Part shown: positions 36,648 to 45,488 of the stretch, one piece after another
How positions within the stretch are numbered: the first letter of the stretch is position 1
Layout: the number at the start of each line of letters is the position of its first letter
Origin: Planctobacterium marinum
GTDB taxonomy: Bacteria > Pseudomonadota > Gammaproteobacteria > Enterobacterales > Alteromonadaceae
Direction of reading: 5' to 3'
DNA length: 64,000 nucleotides
Assembly: GCF_020687805.1 (NCBI RefSeq)
Contig: NZ_JAJEWQ010000003.1
Coordinates: 18,162 to 82,161 of the forward strand
Program-made: the position numbers and the translations under genes
The notes under the pieces: model-generated
What the model was told of the DNA's origin: nothing
The model's database searches: none
The model's input: the letters and a program-made list of their open reading frames with translations, nothing else

Positions 36648-38102
36648 TCAAAATAAGTCTTTAACCCTGTGATAAATCTGCTGATAGCGAATAAAGCGCT
36701 CAGCAAACAATTGACTGCGGGCCGCATCGGGTTGATGGGTTGCAACCAGTGGCGGAACCGGGCAGATTTGGCGAATATCGGTGCCGGGTTTATGCCCTAA
36801 CAACGCCAGTCTCGCGGCGCCAAGCGCGGGGCCAACTTCGCCACCACTGCGACATTCCAGCGTCAGGTTTAACACGTCTGACAGCATTTGCCGCCAGTAC
36901 CCACTTTTACTACCACCGCCAATCAGGGTAATGGAACCGGGTTTCTGCGTCGCCTGATGCAGCGCCTGTGCCCCTTCTTTTAACGCAAAACTCACACCCT
37001 CCAGAACTGCGTAAAGCAAATGTGTGCGATGAGTTTCATGGGTTAGTCCAAAGAACATGCCTCGGGCATTGGGATCGTTATGTGGAGTGCGCTCGCCCGA
37101 TAAATAGGGAATAAAAACAGGACACTGCTCTGTATTGATTTCGCTGTTTTCTAACTCTGCCAGCAGGGTATCCAGAGGGGCTTTGGCAATGGCATCGGCA
37201 AACCACTGCAAACAACTGGCCGCGCTCAGTACTACCGACATTAAGTGCCAGGTATCAGGTAAAGCGTGACAAAAACTGTGCACCGCTGAATCAGGATTGC
37301 TGGTAAAGCGCTCGCTCACCGCAAAATAAACGCCTGACGTTCCCAACGACAACATGGCCTGGCCGCTGTGAATTACCCCAACGCCGATAGCGCCTGCGGC
37401 ATTGTCTCCGGCACCCGCCACCACCGGCACCGACTTCATTCCCCATTGTTGCGCAACGTCATCAGACAAATATCCGGTTATTTCCGACCCTTCAAACAAG
37501 GCTGGCATGTGATTTTTATTCAGCCCACAAGCTCTTAGCATTTCGGGCGCCCAGTCCCGTTTAGCCACATCCAGCCAGGCGGTTCCGGCCGCATCAGACA
37601 TATCAGTTGCAAAATCACCACACATTCGGAAGCGCAAATAATCTTTGGGTAACAGAATCTTGTCGATGCGGGTAAAGTTTGCCGGTTCGTTTTGCATCAA
37701 CCACAATACTTTCGGCGCAGTAAACCCTGGCATAACGATATTACCGGTTATTGCTCGGGCTTCAGTGATTTCTTGTTCAATCTGGCGGCACTGCTCAGCA
37801 CAACGTCCATCGTTCCACAAGATTGCAGGCCGAATAACACTCCCCGCACTATCCAGAAACGTAGCGCCATGCATTTGCCCTGACAAGCCGATAGCGGCAA
37901 CCCCGGAAAGATCACCTGCACCAGCCAGTTGCTGCATACAATCCTGCAATGCCCGCCACCAGGCTTCCGGGTCTTGTTCTGACCACAGCGGCCTGGGACG
38001 ACTCACCGTCAACTCGCTGCTGGCAGTTGCGGCTATCTCGCCATCGCCGGTCATCAAAATCACTTTGATACCGGAAGTACCTAAATCTATGCCTATATAC
38101 AT
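36648..38102 (-). CDS. xylB: Xylulokinase
   Basis: A 484-aa FGGY-family kinase that phosphorylates D-xylulose to xylulose-5-phosphate. N-terminal phosphate loop MYIGIDLGTSGIKVILM, the substrate motif GLSGQMHGATFLD (MHG), WNDGRCAEQC and the C-terminal FGGY-type GGGSKSGYWRQMLSDVL are all present. First gene of the xylBA unit and divergent to xylR across 240 nt, so direct control by XylR is expected. Length is normal. Confidence 0.98.
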   Translation of the reverse strand: MYIGIDLGTSGIKVILMTGDGEIAATASSELTVSRPRPLWSEQDPEAWWRALQDCMQQLAGAGDLSGVAAIGLSGQMHGATFLDSAGSVIRPAILWNDGRCAEQCRQIEQEITEARAITGNIVMPGFTAPKVLWLMQNEPANFTRIDKILLPKDYLRFRMCGDFATDMSDAAGTAWLDVAKRDWAPEMLRACGLNKNHMPALFEGSEITGYLSDDVAQQWGMKSVPVVAGAGDNAAGAIGVGVIHSGQAMLSLGTSGVYFAVSERFTSNPDSAVHSFCHALPDTWHLMSVVLSAASCLQWFADAIAKAPLDTLLAELENSEINTEQCPVFIPYLSGERTPHNDPNARGMFFGLTHETHRTHLLYAVLEGVSFALKEGAQALHQATQKPGSITLIGGGSKSGYWRQMLSDVLNLTLECRSGGEVGPALGAARLALLGHKPGTDIRQICPVPPLVATHQPDAARSQLFAERFIRYQQIYHRVKDLF

Positions 38103-38266
38103 TCGCCTTCGACCATCTTTTTAACTAGCAATATTTGTTCACATAGTGACGAGCAGAACGGCGCCCGACAATTACGAAATTTCATAAAAGGATTGTTAAT
38201 TATTTGTAAAGAATTACAATGCAAGCCAACTACAATAAGGCCTGCATCAAAAAAGCAAAAAACATA

Positions 38267-38298
38267 ATACAAAGAAAAGATAATATACAAAGAAAAGA
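38267..38298. promoter_or_regulatory. Tandem direct repeat, candidate XylR operator
   Basis: Two copies of ATACAAAGAAAAGA with an 18-bp period (38267-38280 and 38285-38298), in the xylB-xylR divergent region about 46 nt before the xylR ATG. E. coli XylR also binds paired direct repeats; the sequence itself is not matched to the E. coli site. Confidence 0.55.
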
Positions 38299-38343
38299 AA
38301 GTTTCGTGAGTCCGGCCCAGAAGATTGTTAGAGCGAGGTAGAT

Positions 38344-39537
38344 ATGTTTGATACCAGACACAGTATTACATTGTTATTTAATGCCAATAAAGTTTACGAC
38401 CGGCAGGTGATTGAAGGTATCGGGCACTATCTACAATCATCCAAAGTAGACTGGGACATTTACCTAGAAGAAGACTTTCTCTGTCGCCTTGAAAACATCC
38501 AGGACTGGGCGGGTGATGGCATCATTGCTGACTTCGACGATATTGATATTCAACGGGCTCTGGAACATAGCGATATTCCCGTAGTGGGGGTTGGCGGTTC
38601 ATACCAAAATCCGGAGGATTACCCCAAAACCCCTTATATCGCTACCGACAATTATGCCATTGTTAAAGCAGCATTCGAGCATTTACGCCACCGAGGCCTG
38701 GAGCGCTTCGCCTATTACGGTGTACCCACTGATCAGCACCATCGCTGGGCCAATGAACGGGAATTAGCAATCCGTCAAATCACCAAAGAAGAAGGCTACG
38801 AATTGCAGTGCTACCGCGGTCATACTACCCACCCGGAAACCTGGCAATATTCCATGAACCGGCTAACCGACTGGATTCAAAGCCTGCCAACTCCCATTGG
38901 TATCGTGGCAGTAACCGACTCGCGGGCCAGACACGTTTTGCAGGCCTGTGATCACCTGGGTATTGAAGTGCCGGACCGTATTTCTGTGATTGGGATTGAT
39001 GATGATGATATCGCCCGGCACCTGAGCCGCATCAGTTTAAGCTCAGTGACTCAGGGCTGTTTCGAAATGGGTTACCGGGCAGCAAAATTGTTGCACAAAC
39101 GCCTGAACAATATCGACGTACGTGGCAAAAAAATCATGATCCCACCGGTGGGCGTTGCCAGTCGTCAATCCACAGATTTTAAGTCGTTAAAAGATGCGAA
39201 TGTAATTCAGGCCATGCATTTTATTCGCCAGTACGCCACAAAGGGCATAAAGGTCGAACAGGTAACCGATTATGTGGGTATCTCACGCTCTAATCTGGAA
39301 AATCGCTTTCAGGCAGAGCGCGGCCACAGTATTCACACCGAAATTCACAATGAAAAACTCACCAGAGCCTGCAAGATGCTGGAGGAAACCAGTGTATCCC
39401 CGGCTGAAATTGCCAATATTTGCGGTTACCCTTCTTTGCAGTATATGTACGCGGTATTCAAGAAACACTTTAACCAGACACCCAAAAGTTACCGGGAATC
39501 CGTTATTAACAGTCAGAAACGGGTGGCCAATTTTTGA
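38344..39537 (+). CDS. xylR: XylR, xylose operon activator
   Basis: A 397-aa regulator with an N-terminal periplasmic-binding-type (LacI/GalR-like) xylose sensor (residues about 10-275, HHRWANERELAIRQI and ISVIGIDDDDIARHL as in XylR) and a C-terminal AraC double helix-turn-helix (VEQVTDYVGISRSNLENRF and AEIANICGYPSLQYMYAVF). This domain order is diagnostic of XylR. Divergent to xylBA. Likely also acts on the GH43 and receptor genes, though matching sites were not seen there. Confidence 0.96.
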   Translation: MFDTRHSITLLFNANKVYDRQVIEGIGHYLQSSKVDWDIYLEEDFLCRLENIQDWAGDGIIADFDDIDIQRALEHSDIPVVGVGGSYQNPEDYPKTPYIATDNYAIVKAAFEHLRHRGLERFAYYGVPTDQHHRWANERELAIRQITKEEGYELQCYRGHTTHPETWQYSMNRLTDWIQSLPTPIGIVAVTDSRARHVLQACDHLGIEVPDRISVIGIDDDDIARHLSRISLSSVTQGCFEMGYRAAKLLHKRLNNIDVRGKKIMIPPVGVASRQSTDFKSLKDANVIQAMHFIRQYATKGIKVEQVTDYVGISRSNLENRFQAERGHSIHTEIHNEKLTRACKMLEETSVSPAEIANICGYPSLQYMYAVFKKHFNQTPKSYRESVINSQKRVANF

Positions 39538-39653
39538 GTGTGTAACAAACCGAGTTCAGGTATTCACCAGGATTATCAACCCCGGCGATCACCTGAATAG
39601 GCAACGCCAGTGATTGGCGACTACATGGCAAATGCGAACATAATGCAGTGCAG

Positions 39654-40385
39654 TTAAGCGGCTTGCAGCAAACACCAACTGTACAGCAGTGACGCCTGAA
39701 CACGGAAATGTACCGCAATCTTTGTGCCTACCCCGTAGCCCGCTGCCAGCGACTCTGTCACTTCAAATTGCAAGAGTTCCCGGTCAGCTTCGATGCCTGT
39801 CAGGTTCACCGCACTAAAATCAAAAAAGCGACGCACACTGGGATACAGGGCTTTGTAAATTGCCTCCTTTGCAGAAAAAACCGCGGTAAACAGGACATTG
39901 TCCGCCAAAGCGCTGAATTGACGCATCAGCAGGGACTCCTGCTGATTGACAATAGAAATGCGGATTTCCTCAACGGTTTTTACCGCCATGATGTTTTCTA
40001 CATCAACTCCCACTCCCTGAAAAAGGGTATCCGGAGCAGTGATACAACAGGCGACCGCATCAGCGTGACTGATTGACCCCACCACGCCTTTTGGCCATTG
40101 TGGACAACGCATTTCATCGTTAACAATGTCAAACCCCCGCACGCCCATTAAAGCCAGGTTATGCCCGGCCAGAATGCGGCCTGCCAGAAACTCTGATTGC
40201 CTTTTTGTCACCGAGCGACGGATATCTTCAGGGAAATATATCTCATGAGAGTGAAACAACTGCTCGCTAAACTCACCTTGCCCGAACCTGGCTCCTATCC
40301 CTGTTACCCCCTGGGGTAATATTGCGGGAAATGGCTGTGGCCTCAGAAAGTCAGTGGTCGGCAGGGTGATGTGCGGGGAATTCAT
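39654..40385 (-). CDS. 4'-phosphopantetheinyl transferase (EntD/Sfp superfamily)
   Basis: A 243-aa PPTase that moves phosphopantetheine from CoA to carrier-protein serines. Magnesium and catalytic motifs are GVGVDVENI near residue 128 and FSAKEAIYKALYP near residue 175, with GSISHADAVACC before them. EntD-like length. No NRPS, PKS or carrier-protein gene lies in this window, so its partner is elsewhere. Starts opposite the Cas2-like gene with AT-rich promoter DNA between. Confidence 0.92.
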   Translation of the reverse strand: MNSPHITLPTTDFLRPQPFPAILPQGVTGIGARFGQGEFSEQLFHSHEIYFPEDIRRSVTKRQSEFLAGRILAGHNLALMGVRGFDIVNDEMRCPQWPKGVVGSISHADAVACCITAPDTLFQGVGVDVENIMAVKTVEEIRISIVNQQESLLMRQFSALADNVLFTAVFSAKEAIYKALYPSVRRFFDFSAVNLTGIEADRELLQFEVTESLAAGYGVGTKIAVHFRVQASLLYSWCLLQAA

Positions 40386-40601
40386 TGTATCCTTGCAGAA
40401 TCAGATGATGTGCTCAACAGGCAAATTGTCGATTGCACAAATTGTTTATTGCATAGTTAGCGCGCATTTATAGCAATTTTTTACCGATAAGAACAATTTT
40501 CAGTTTCTTGGCGGGTTACAAACTTTTAATGTTTACTATTTGACCAAAATAAGTTTTTGGTTTATTTTTTACCCCAACTCTGTTTTCGGTAGAGGCGAAG
40601 T

Positions 40602-40814
40602 ATGTCTTCTTTTATTGTGAGTTATGAACTAAATTCAGAACAAAGCGACTGCACCGAATTGCACAATCGCATCAAATCTTATATTGCCTATTACCATTGC
40701 CTGAACTGTACCTGGATCATCAAGTCAGAATTTAGCGTCGAACAAATTCGCGAACACCTGCTGGCGGCACTGCATAAAAACGACCGATTGCTGGTGGCTA
40801 AGATTCAGGCATAG
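40602..40814 (+). CDS. Stand-alone Cas2-like (SinR-family) small protein
   Basis: A 70-aa protein beginning MSSFIVSYEL and ending NDRLLVAKIQA, with a CTWIIKSEFSVEQIREHL middle. It matches, from memory, the small proteins called SinR family or Cas2-like: a ferredoxin fold related to Cas2/VapD. No repeat array, cas1 or other cas gene is present, so it is not part of a CRISPR locus. Expression signal: AGAGGCGAAG 3 nt or so before the ATG. Function unknown; nuclease activity or a host-factor role are both conceivable. Confidence 0.75.
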   Translation: MSSFIVSYELNSEQSDCTELHNRIKSYIAYYHCLNCTWIIKSEFSVEQIREHLLAALHKNDRLLVAKIQA

Positions 40815-40840
40815 GGGCGATGCCGGGCTCAGGCTTCCAT

Positions 40841-42502
40841 TTACTGTAAACTGGTAGAGAGTAAATCCAGTTCATTGATCTCACCAATTTGCTGCCGATA
40901 ATAACTAAATTCTTTTTGCTGCTCGTTATCCAGGTCAGATTTTCTCAGTAAGATAATTGCATTGTTGATCGTGCGTTTTTCATCATTATTCAGGGTTTCC
41001 CGCTCACTCATAGACATGCCCACTTTCATGATATTCATTGCCAACGCGGTATTCTTCGGCGACAAACGAAATGCCTGAGACAGCATCGCAATGGCCTGAT
41101 TGTACTTTTCCTGGCTGTGGTAGGAAGCCGCCATCGCAGTTAACTCTTTGGGGGTAAAATGGATACTGCTGCGTTCATCAGTTTCCTGCTCAATATATTT
41201 GTTGAGGATCTGACCTGAGAAGGAATCGTTTTCCACCAACACCTCCGATTCTGCCAACAAACGCAGGCAACCCTCTCTGTCTCCGGCTTCATGCCTGGCT
41301 TTGATCAAATCAAAATTCAAATCCAGGTTGTTCGACTCTTCCGGCTCGATGTTTTCCAGCACTTTTTCAGCTTTGCGTTTGTCTCCCTGAGCGCACAAAA
41401 TTCTGGCATTAATAACGTCTATCGCGACTTTTAACAGACGATATAACTTCGGATTGGTGCTCAGTTGCGTAAGCTGCTTTTGCGCCTTGTGCAACCAACT
41501 ATTGCATTCATCATCCTTAAGACTGTTGGCTAAATCAATGTAGGAACGGATCACGTTGAGTGTCAGTTCCGGTGAATCATGAATGCTGTTTTTGGCATAC
41601 TTTGCCATATTGATGGTGGCTTCCAGTTGCCCTACTCTGTCGTGATTTAGCCTGGCTAAATCCCAACTGCGCTTGTTGCGCTCAATGTTTCTGGGCGCCA
41701 GTTTTGCCGCTTCAATAATTTCGGTATAAGCCTGTTCATAGTCGCCTTTTTCCACATAATGTTGCGCCAGCAAATCGTGAATCGCACAGCGGCTGTCCTC
41801 CCGGAGTTTGAGCTTATCCACCAACTCCTGTGCCTGCTGATACTTTTCCTGTTTTAGCAAGCTTCTGGCAAGACCAATATAAACCCAGTTGTATTTATAT
41901 TTAGCGAGCACCGCATTGAAATGCTTTTCCGCGTCGGCGTACTCCGACAGAGCAAACAGGCAGTTGCCTTTAATACGATGCAATCTGGGATGAAACTCTT
42001 TTAGCTCACTCAGCGCCAACAGCCGATCTGAATAATAAATGGCTCTGGAATAGTCCATTTGATCGGCAAAATACAGTGGCCTATGCAGCTTTTCTTTGAC
42101 GCTCAATAAAAAATCCAGGCGTCTGTTAACACTTTTAATATCGAAGGGCTTCAACCAAAAATCATCGGGCTGCATTTCTACTACACTGTGCACCAAACCT
42201 TTTTCGGTATCTGCGCTTAAAAACACCACTATGGTCTGGTTGGTTACATAGCCTTTAAACTTTAGCTCTTCCAGCAGGTGAAATCCGTCTTTATCGCGAC
42301 TCAGGTTGAACGACACAAACACTAAATCAAAAGGCTCAGTGCGAAATGCCGACAAGGCCTCAAACGCATTCGAACACAGCACCACACTTCTGACACCGGC
42401 CTGCAACAACACAGACTTGAGCGAATCTCGAATAATAGCTTGCTGATCAATCACGATGGCGCTGGCTTCGTTGATTGATTTAGGCGCGGGGATTTCAAAC
42501 AT
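40841..42502 (-). CDS. TPR response regulator with atypical receiver
   Basis: A 553-aa protein: receiver domain at 10-130, then about ten TPR-like helix pairs up to residue 540. Where canonical receivers have the phospho-accepting Asp, this one has Ser64 (DLVFVSFNLSRDKDG), and the acidic pocket is reduced to Asp19; the Lys in FWLKPFD is kept. It therefore probably does not take part in normal phosphorelay and may act as a protein scaffold. Similar receiver-TPR proteins occur in Vibrio and Alteromonadales. Stand-alone gene with a long leader. Confidence 0.85.
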   Translation of the reverse strand: MFEIPAPKSINEASAIVIDQQAIIRDSLKSVLLQAGVRSVVLCSNAFEALSAFRTEPFDLVFVSFNLSRDKDGFHLLEELKFKGYVTNQTIVVFLSADTEKGLVHSVVEMQPDDFWLKPFDIKSVNRRLDFLLSVKEKLHRPLYFADQMDYSRAIYYSDRLLALSELKEFHPRLHRIKGNCLFALSEYADAEKHFNAVLAKYKYNWVYIGLARSLLKQEKYQQAQELVDKLKLREDSRCAIHDLLAQHYVEKGDYEQAYTEIIEAAKLAPRNIERNKRSWDLARLNHDRVGQLEATINMAKYAKNSIHDSPELTLNVIRSYIDLANSLKDDECNSWLHKAQKQLTQLSTNPKLYRLLKVAIDVINARILCAQGDKRKAEKVLENIEPEESNNLDLNFDLIKARHEAGDREGCLRLLAESEVLVENDSFSGQILNKYIEQETDERSSIHFTPKELTAMAASYHSQEKYNQAIAMLSQAFRLSPKNTALAMNIMKVGMSMSERETLNNDEKRTINNAIILLRKSDLDNEQQKEFSYYRQQIGEINELDLLSTSLQ

Positions 42503-42740
42503 CTAATAAACCCTGAAATTGGTGCCAATTAGCGAACATGAGTGAACTTAAGCGATAAAGGCCTGACACCAAACTTCACAAATATTGCCTTTATCTACCC
42601 CGATATTAAAACAAAACCACGGCCTGCAAACAGCCTGTTTATTTCTGATTTATTTCTACCATTAACAAGACAAAGATGTTGTCCCGATCTTGAGAAAAAT
42701 GTTTTCCTTAACTAAAATTTTAGCTACTCAGTAGCTCGAG

Positions 42741-43514
42741 ATGATGTGTATGCGGCAACGGCTGCCTCTACTTTTATGCTTCATATTTTCCTTGTGCTCA
42801 CAGGCAGAAACGCTGCGCTTTGCCACAGATTCCTGGTGCCCTTACATCTGTGATCCTCAGTCACCACGACCTGGCATTTTGGTGGAAGCCACCAGTGAAA
42901 TTTTGCTCTCCACCCGGTATCAGCCTGAATATATCCGTATCAACTGGGCGCAATCAATCAAACAGGTACGCAGTGGCCAACTGGATGCACTGATGGGCAC
43001 CTATATCTCTGATGCGCCGGATTTCATCTTTGGCAACACGGCCTTTATGCAGTCGCAGATGTGTTTTTTTGTGCCACAAACTGATACCTGGCAATACCGC
43101 AATCTGCTCGATTTGGACAACCGCCGAATCGCCATCATGAATGGCTACAGCTATGGCGCACTCATGGACAGTTACATTCTCAACAATGAAAACAGTGGCG
43201 AGCAGAACATTATGCGGGTCAGCGGTGATGAAGACCTAAAACGACGCTTAACCCTGCTAAATCGCGGCCGTATCAACACCATTATTGAAGACAAACGGGT
43301 GTTTTCATACTTCGTTTCCCAATCAGGGCTTGGCTCGCAATTTAACACAGCCGGATGCCTGAAACCGGAAGCGGTACACATTGGGTTTTCCCCCAACCTT
43401 GAAAGCTCGTTGCAGCAAGCCGCAATACTGGAAGAAGGTATCAAACAACTGGAAAAAAGCGGCCGTCTGGAGCAAATCATTCAGTCGTATCTCACAGTAC
43501 ATCAGGCATTTTAG
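42741..43514 (+). CDS. Periplasmic solute-binding protein (amino-acid type)
   Basis: A 257-aa type 2 periplasmic binding protein with a signal peptide (LPLLLCFIFSLCSQA). The fold is recognised by LRFATDSWCPYICDPQ at the start of the mature chain and by RRIAIMNGYSYGALMDSY. There are no permease or ATPase genes alongside, so it is an orphan binder, as is common for the polar amino-acid type in Alteromonadales. Weak ribosome-binding site; ATG codons at 42741, 42744 and 42750 are alternatives. Confidence 0.82.
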   Translation: MMCMRQRLPLLLCFIFSLCSQAETLRFATDSWCPYICDPQSPRPGILVEATSEILLSTRYQPEYIRINWAQSIKQVRSGQLDALMGTYISDAPDFIFGNTAFMQSQMCFFVPQTDTWQYRNLLDLDNRRIAIMNGYSYGALMDSYILNNENSGEQNIMRVSGDEDLKRRLTLLNRGRINTIIEDKRVFSYFVSQSGLGSQFNTAGCLKPEAVHIGFSPNLESSLQQAAILEEGIKQLEKSGRLEQIIQSYLTVHQAF

Positions 43515-43657
43515 TCATCTTTGTGGGTAGGCTTCGCTTTCTTTGCAATACCAGGCTGCCGTTTTGGCCAGCCTGCATGAGTTTACATCTGCTGATTTGT
43601 CTATAACATGCCCACTGAAATTAACATTACATGCGCAGTAACAGCAGAGGAACATTG

Positions 43658-44959
43658 ATGAATCTTCAGGCCAACAAAAACAGGGAATATCTCAGAACAA
43701 CACTGCTTTTTATCAGCATTTTGGTTTTGACCTTTTCAGGCATTGCCAGTGCCAAAGATCTCGATAAAACCCTGTTGTTAAACCTCAATATCGTAGATGT
43801 TGAAAACTCAGTATTGCTAAAAAAGCACTCGGTATTAATTGCCGGTGACAAAATACTTGCCATAAGTGACGACCCTAAAGAATTCGCACAGCAAGCCACA
43901 ACCACCATTGATTTGGCGGGTTATTATGCCCTGCCAGGTTTGTTTGATATGCATGTGCATCTGGCAACCTCCCCGTCCTCTTACGACAATATTGAAGACG
44001 TTAAAAAACGGCTGAGCTTTTTAGCAAAAAAAGGGGTAACCGGCGTAAGAGACATGGCAGGAGATGTCAGACAGCTGAGCTATTTATCCCGTCAGGCCAT
44101 GCTGGATGAAATCACCGCCCCCGATATCTATTATTCCGCGTTAATTTCAGGCGAATCATTCTTCTCAGATCCCAGAACACATGCATCAGCGAAAGGACTC
44201 ATTCCAGGTCAGGTGCCCTGGATGCGGCAAGTTACAGACAGCAGTGATTTTCAGGCCGTGGTGGCAGAGGCAGCCGGTACAGGTGCATCAGGTCTGAAGC
44301 TTTATGGCGACCTGACCGGAGAACAGACCCGTCAGGTAATCCGTGCGGCACAAAAAATCGGACTGCCCACCTGGGGACACGCCGCAGTTATTCCGGTAAA
44401 ACCGCGAGAACTGGTCGATGCGGGTATTTCCAGTGTGTCTCATGCCAGTTTGCTTGCCTGGAGTTCCAACAATCAACAACCGACAGCAGCAACAGCACGT
44501 TATAGCGATTTTGAAATCGATTTACAAAACCCTGTGTTTAATAGTGTACTGGACGACATGGCAGCTAAAAACATCTACCTGGATGCCACCATCACCACCT
44601 TTGCAGACCACAATTCAGAATTTGTTTACAGCAATGGGATAAAAGCGGCAAAAGCCGCATTTCAGAAAGGTGTGCCCTTTGTTGTAGGGACAGACAACCG
44701 CTTAAACTACTGGGCAGACTATCCTTCGCTGATTGACGAAATGCTATTCCTGCAGTCTGAAATCGGCCTCTCTGCGATGCAAGTCATACAGGCCGCCACG
44801 CTCAATTCAGCAAAACTGTTAAACATTGATACCCAGTCAGGCTCAATTGCACCCGGTAAAAAAGCGAACTTAGTCATAGTACAAGATAACCCTGTTACCG
44901 ATCTGGCAACACTGAAAAAGGTAAAAATGACCTTTAAAAACGGCAAGTTGATTGATTAA
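43658..44959 (+). CDS. Amidohydrolase-family protein, exported
   Basis: A 433-aa metal-dependent hydrolase of the imidazolonepropionase/Xaa-Pro dipeptidase-like group. Metal ligands HVHL in LFDMHVHLATS (residue about 100), a carbamylated-Lys region around GLKLYGDL, His residues in WGHAAV and SHAS, and Asp in FVVGTDNRL; the C-terminal strand AAKLLNIDTQSGSIAPGKKANLVIV is typical. A hydrophobic leader at residues 10-30 suggests export. ATG at 43658 with AGGAAC upstream is preferred over a longer start. Precise substrate unknown. Confidence 0.87.
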   Translation: MNLQANKNREYLRTTLLFISILVLTFSGIASAKDLDKTLLLNLNIVDVENSVLLKKHSVLIAGDKILAISDDPKEFAQQATTTIDLAGYYALPGLFDMHVHLATSPSSYDNIEDVKKRLSFLAKKGVTGVRDMAGDVRQLSYLSRQAMLDEITAPDIYYSALISGESFFSDPRTHASAKGLIPGQVPWMRQVTDSSDFQAVVAEAAGTGASGLKLYGDLTGEQTRQVIRAAQKIGLPTWGHAAVIPVKPRELVDAGISSVSHASLLAWSSNNQQPTAATARYSDFEIDLQNPVFNSVLDDMAAKNIYLDATITTFADHNSEFVYSNGIKAAKAAFQKGVPFVVGTDNRLNYWADYPSLIDEMLFLQSEIGLSAMQVIQAATLNSAKLLNIDTQSGSIAPGKKANLVIVQDNPVTDLATLKKVKMTFKNGKLID

Positions 44960-45151
44960 AGGGGGTTGAGACAAGTGCTCAAGATTTGTTTAAGGGATTT
45001 TGAGCTTTTGCGAATCAAATCACATGACAACATAGTGTGTTTCTACCGCTTACAGGACACCAAAAAGCGTTGTTTAACTCAACTTTTTAAAGTGGAAATA
45101 ACCGTTGGAATGAGTTCCAACCGTTTTGAAAGGGTGTCTTAGAAGAGAAGT
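44960..45151. other. Intergenic stretch left of the tRNA remnant
   Basis: Together with 45489-45692 this is gene-poor DNA around the integration scar. No ORF of note, hairpin terminator or RNA gene was seen besides the tRNA-Pro remnant and the IS66 remnant listed separately. Confidence 0.5.
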
Positions 45152-45183
45152 TGGTCGGTGTGAGAGGATTTGAACCTCCGACC
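45152..45183 (-). tRNA. 3' remnant of tRNA-Pro (attachment-site scar)
   Basis: Minus strand: T-stem and loop GGAGGTTCAAATCCTCT followed by the acceptor end CACACCGACCA including CCA. This is the 3' 32 nt of a tRNA-Pro type gene; the D-arm and anticodon arm are missing, since the sequence to the right turns into other DNA. Tyrosine integrases duplicate such 3' ends when they insert at tRNA genes, so this marks one end of an integrated element, with the complete tRNA-Pro expected elsewhere. Not a functional tRNA. Confidence 0.75.
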
Positions 45184-45205
45184 GTGAGCGTCCGGGGAAT
45201 TACGT

Positions 45206-45488
45206 CTAAACGGGTTTAGTTTCGTTTGGTAAGATCTCCCACGGCAGGAGATCTACCAGATCGTGACCTGAATTTCTCTTTGGTAACTCTTCAAACAGCA
45301 GATTCAGGTAGTCGAACGGTACCAGACCGTTGGCTTTGGCAGTTTCAATGATGCTGTAGAGTGTTGCACTGGCTTTGGCACCACTGGCAGTGTTGCTGAA
45401 CAGCCAGTTTTTCCCACTGATTGAGGCTGTAGTTGAATGCTTCCCCCACTTTGGATTTAGGCGGCACCTGCAGTGATGACTTCTCCAG
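45206..45488 (-). pseudogene. IS66-type transposase (TnpC) C-terminal remnant
   Basis: Minus-strand translation gives LEKSSLQVPPKSKVGEAFNY and NQWEKL, then a frame change into KNWLFSNTASGAKASATLYS and LPKRNSGHDLVDLLPWEIL before a stop at 45206. These are the two ends of the IS66 TnpC catalytic C-terminus; the roughly 30-35 residues normally between NQW and GRKNWLFSN are gone, deleted at about 45408-45420. The rest of the transposase is absent. The piece lies directly beside the tRNA-Pro remnant, so the locus has hosted repeated insertions. Confidence 0.8.

Noticed and set aside
40602..40814. Possible CRISPR-Cas locus around the Cas2-like gene
   Set aside because: No repeat-spacer array and no other cas genes on either side.
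43552..43575. Hairpin CAGGCTG / CAGCCTG after the binding-protein gene
   Set aside because: There is no T-run after the stem on either strand, so I do not call it a terminator.
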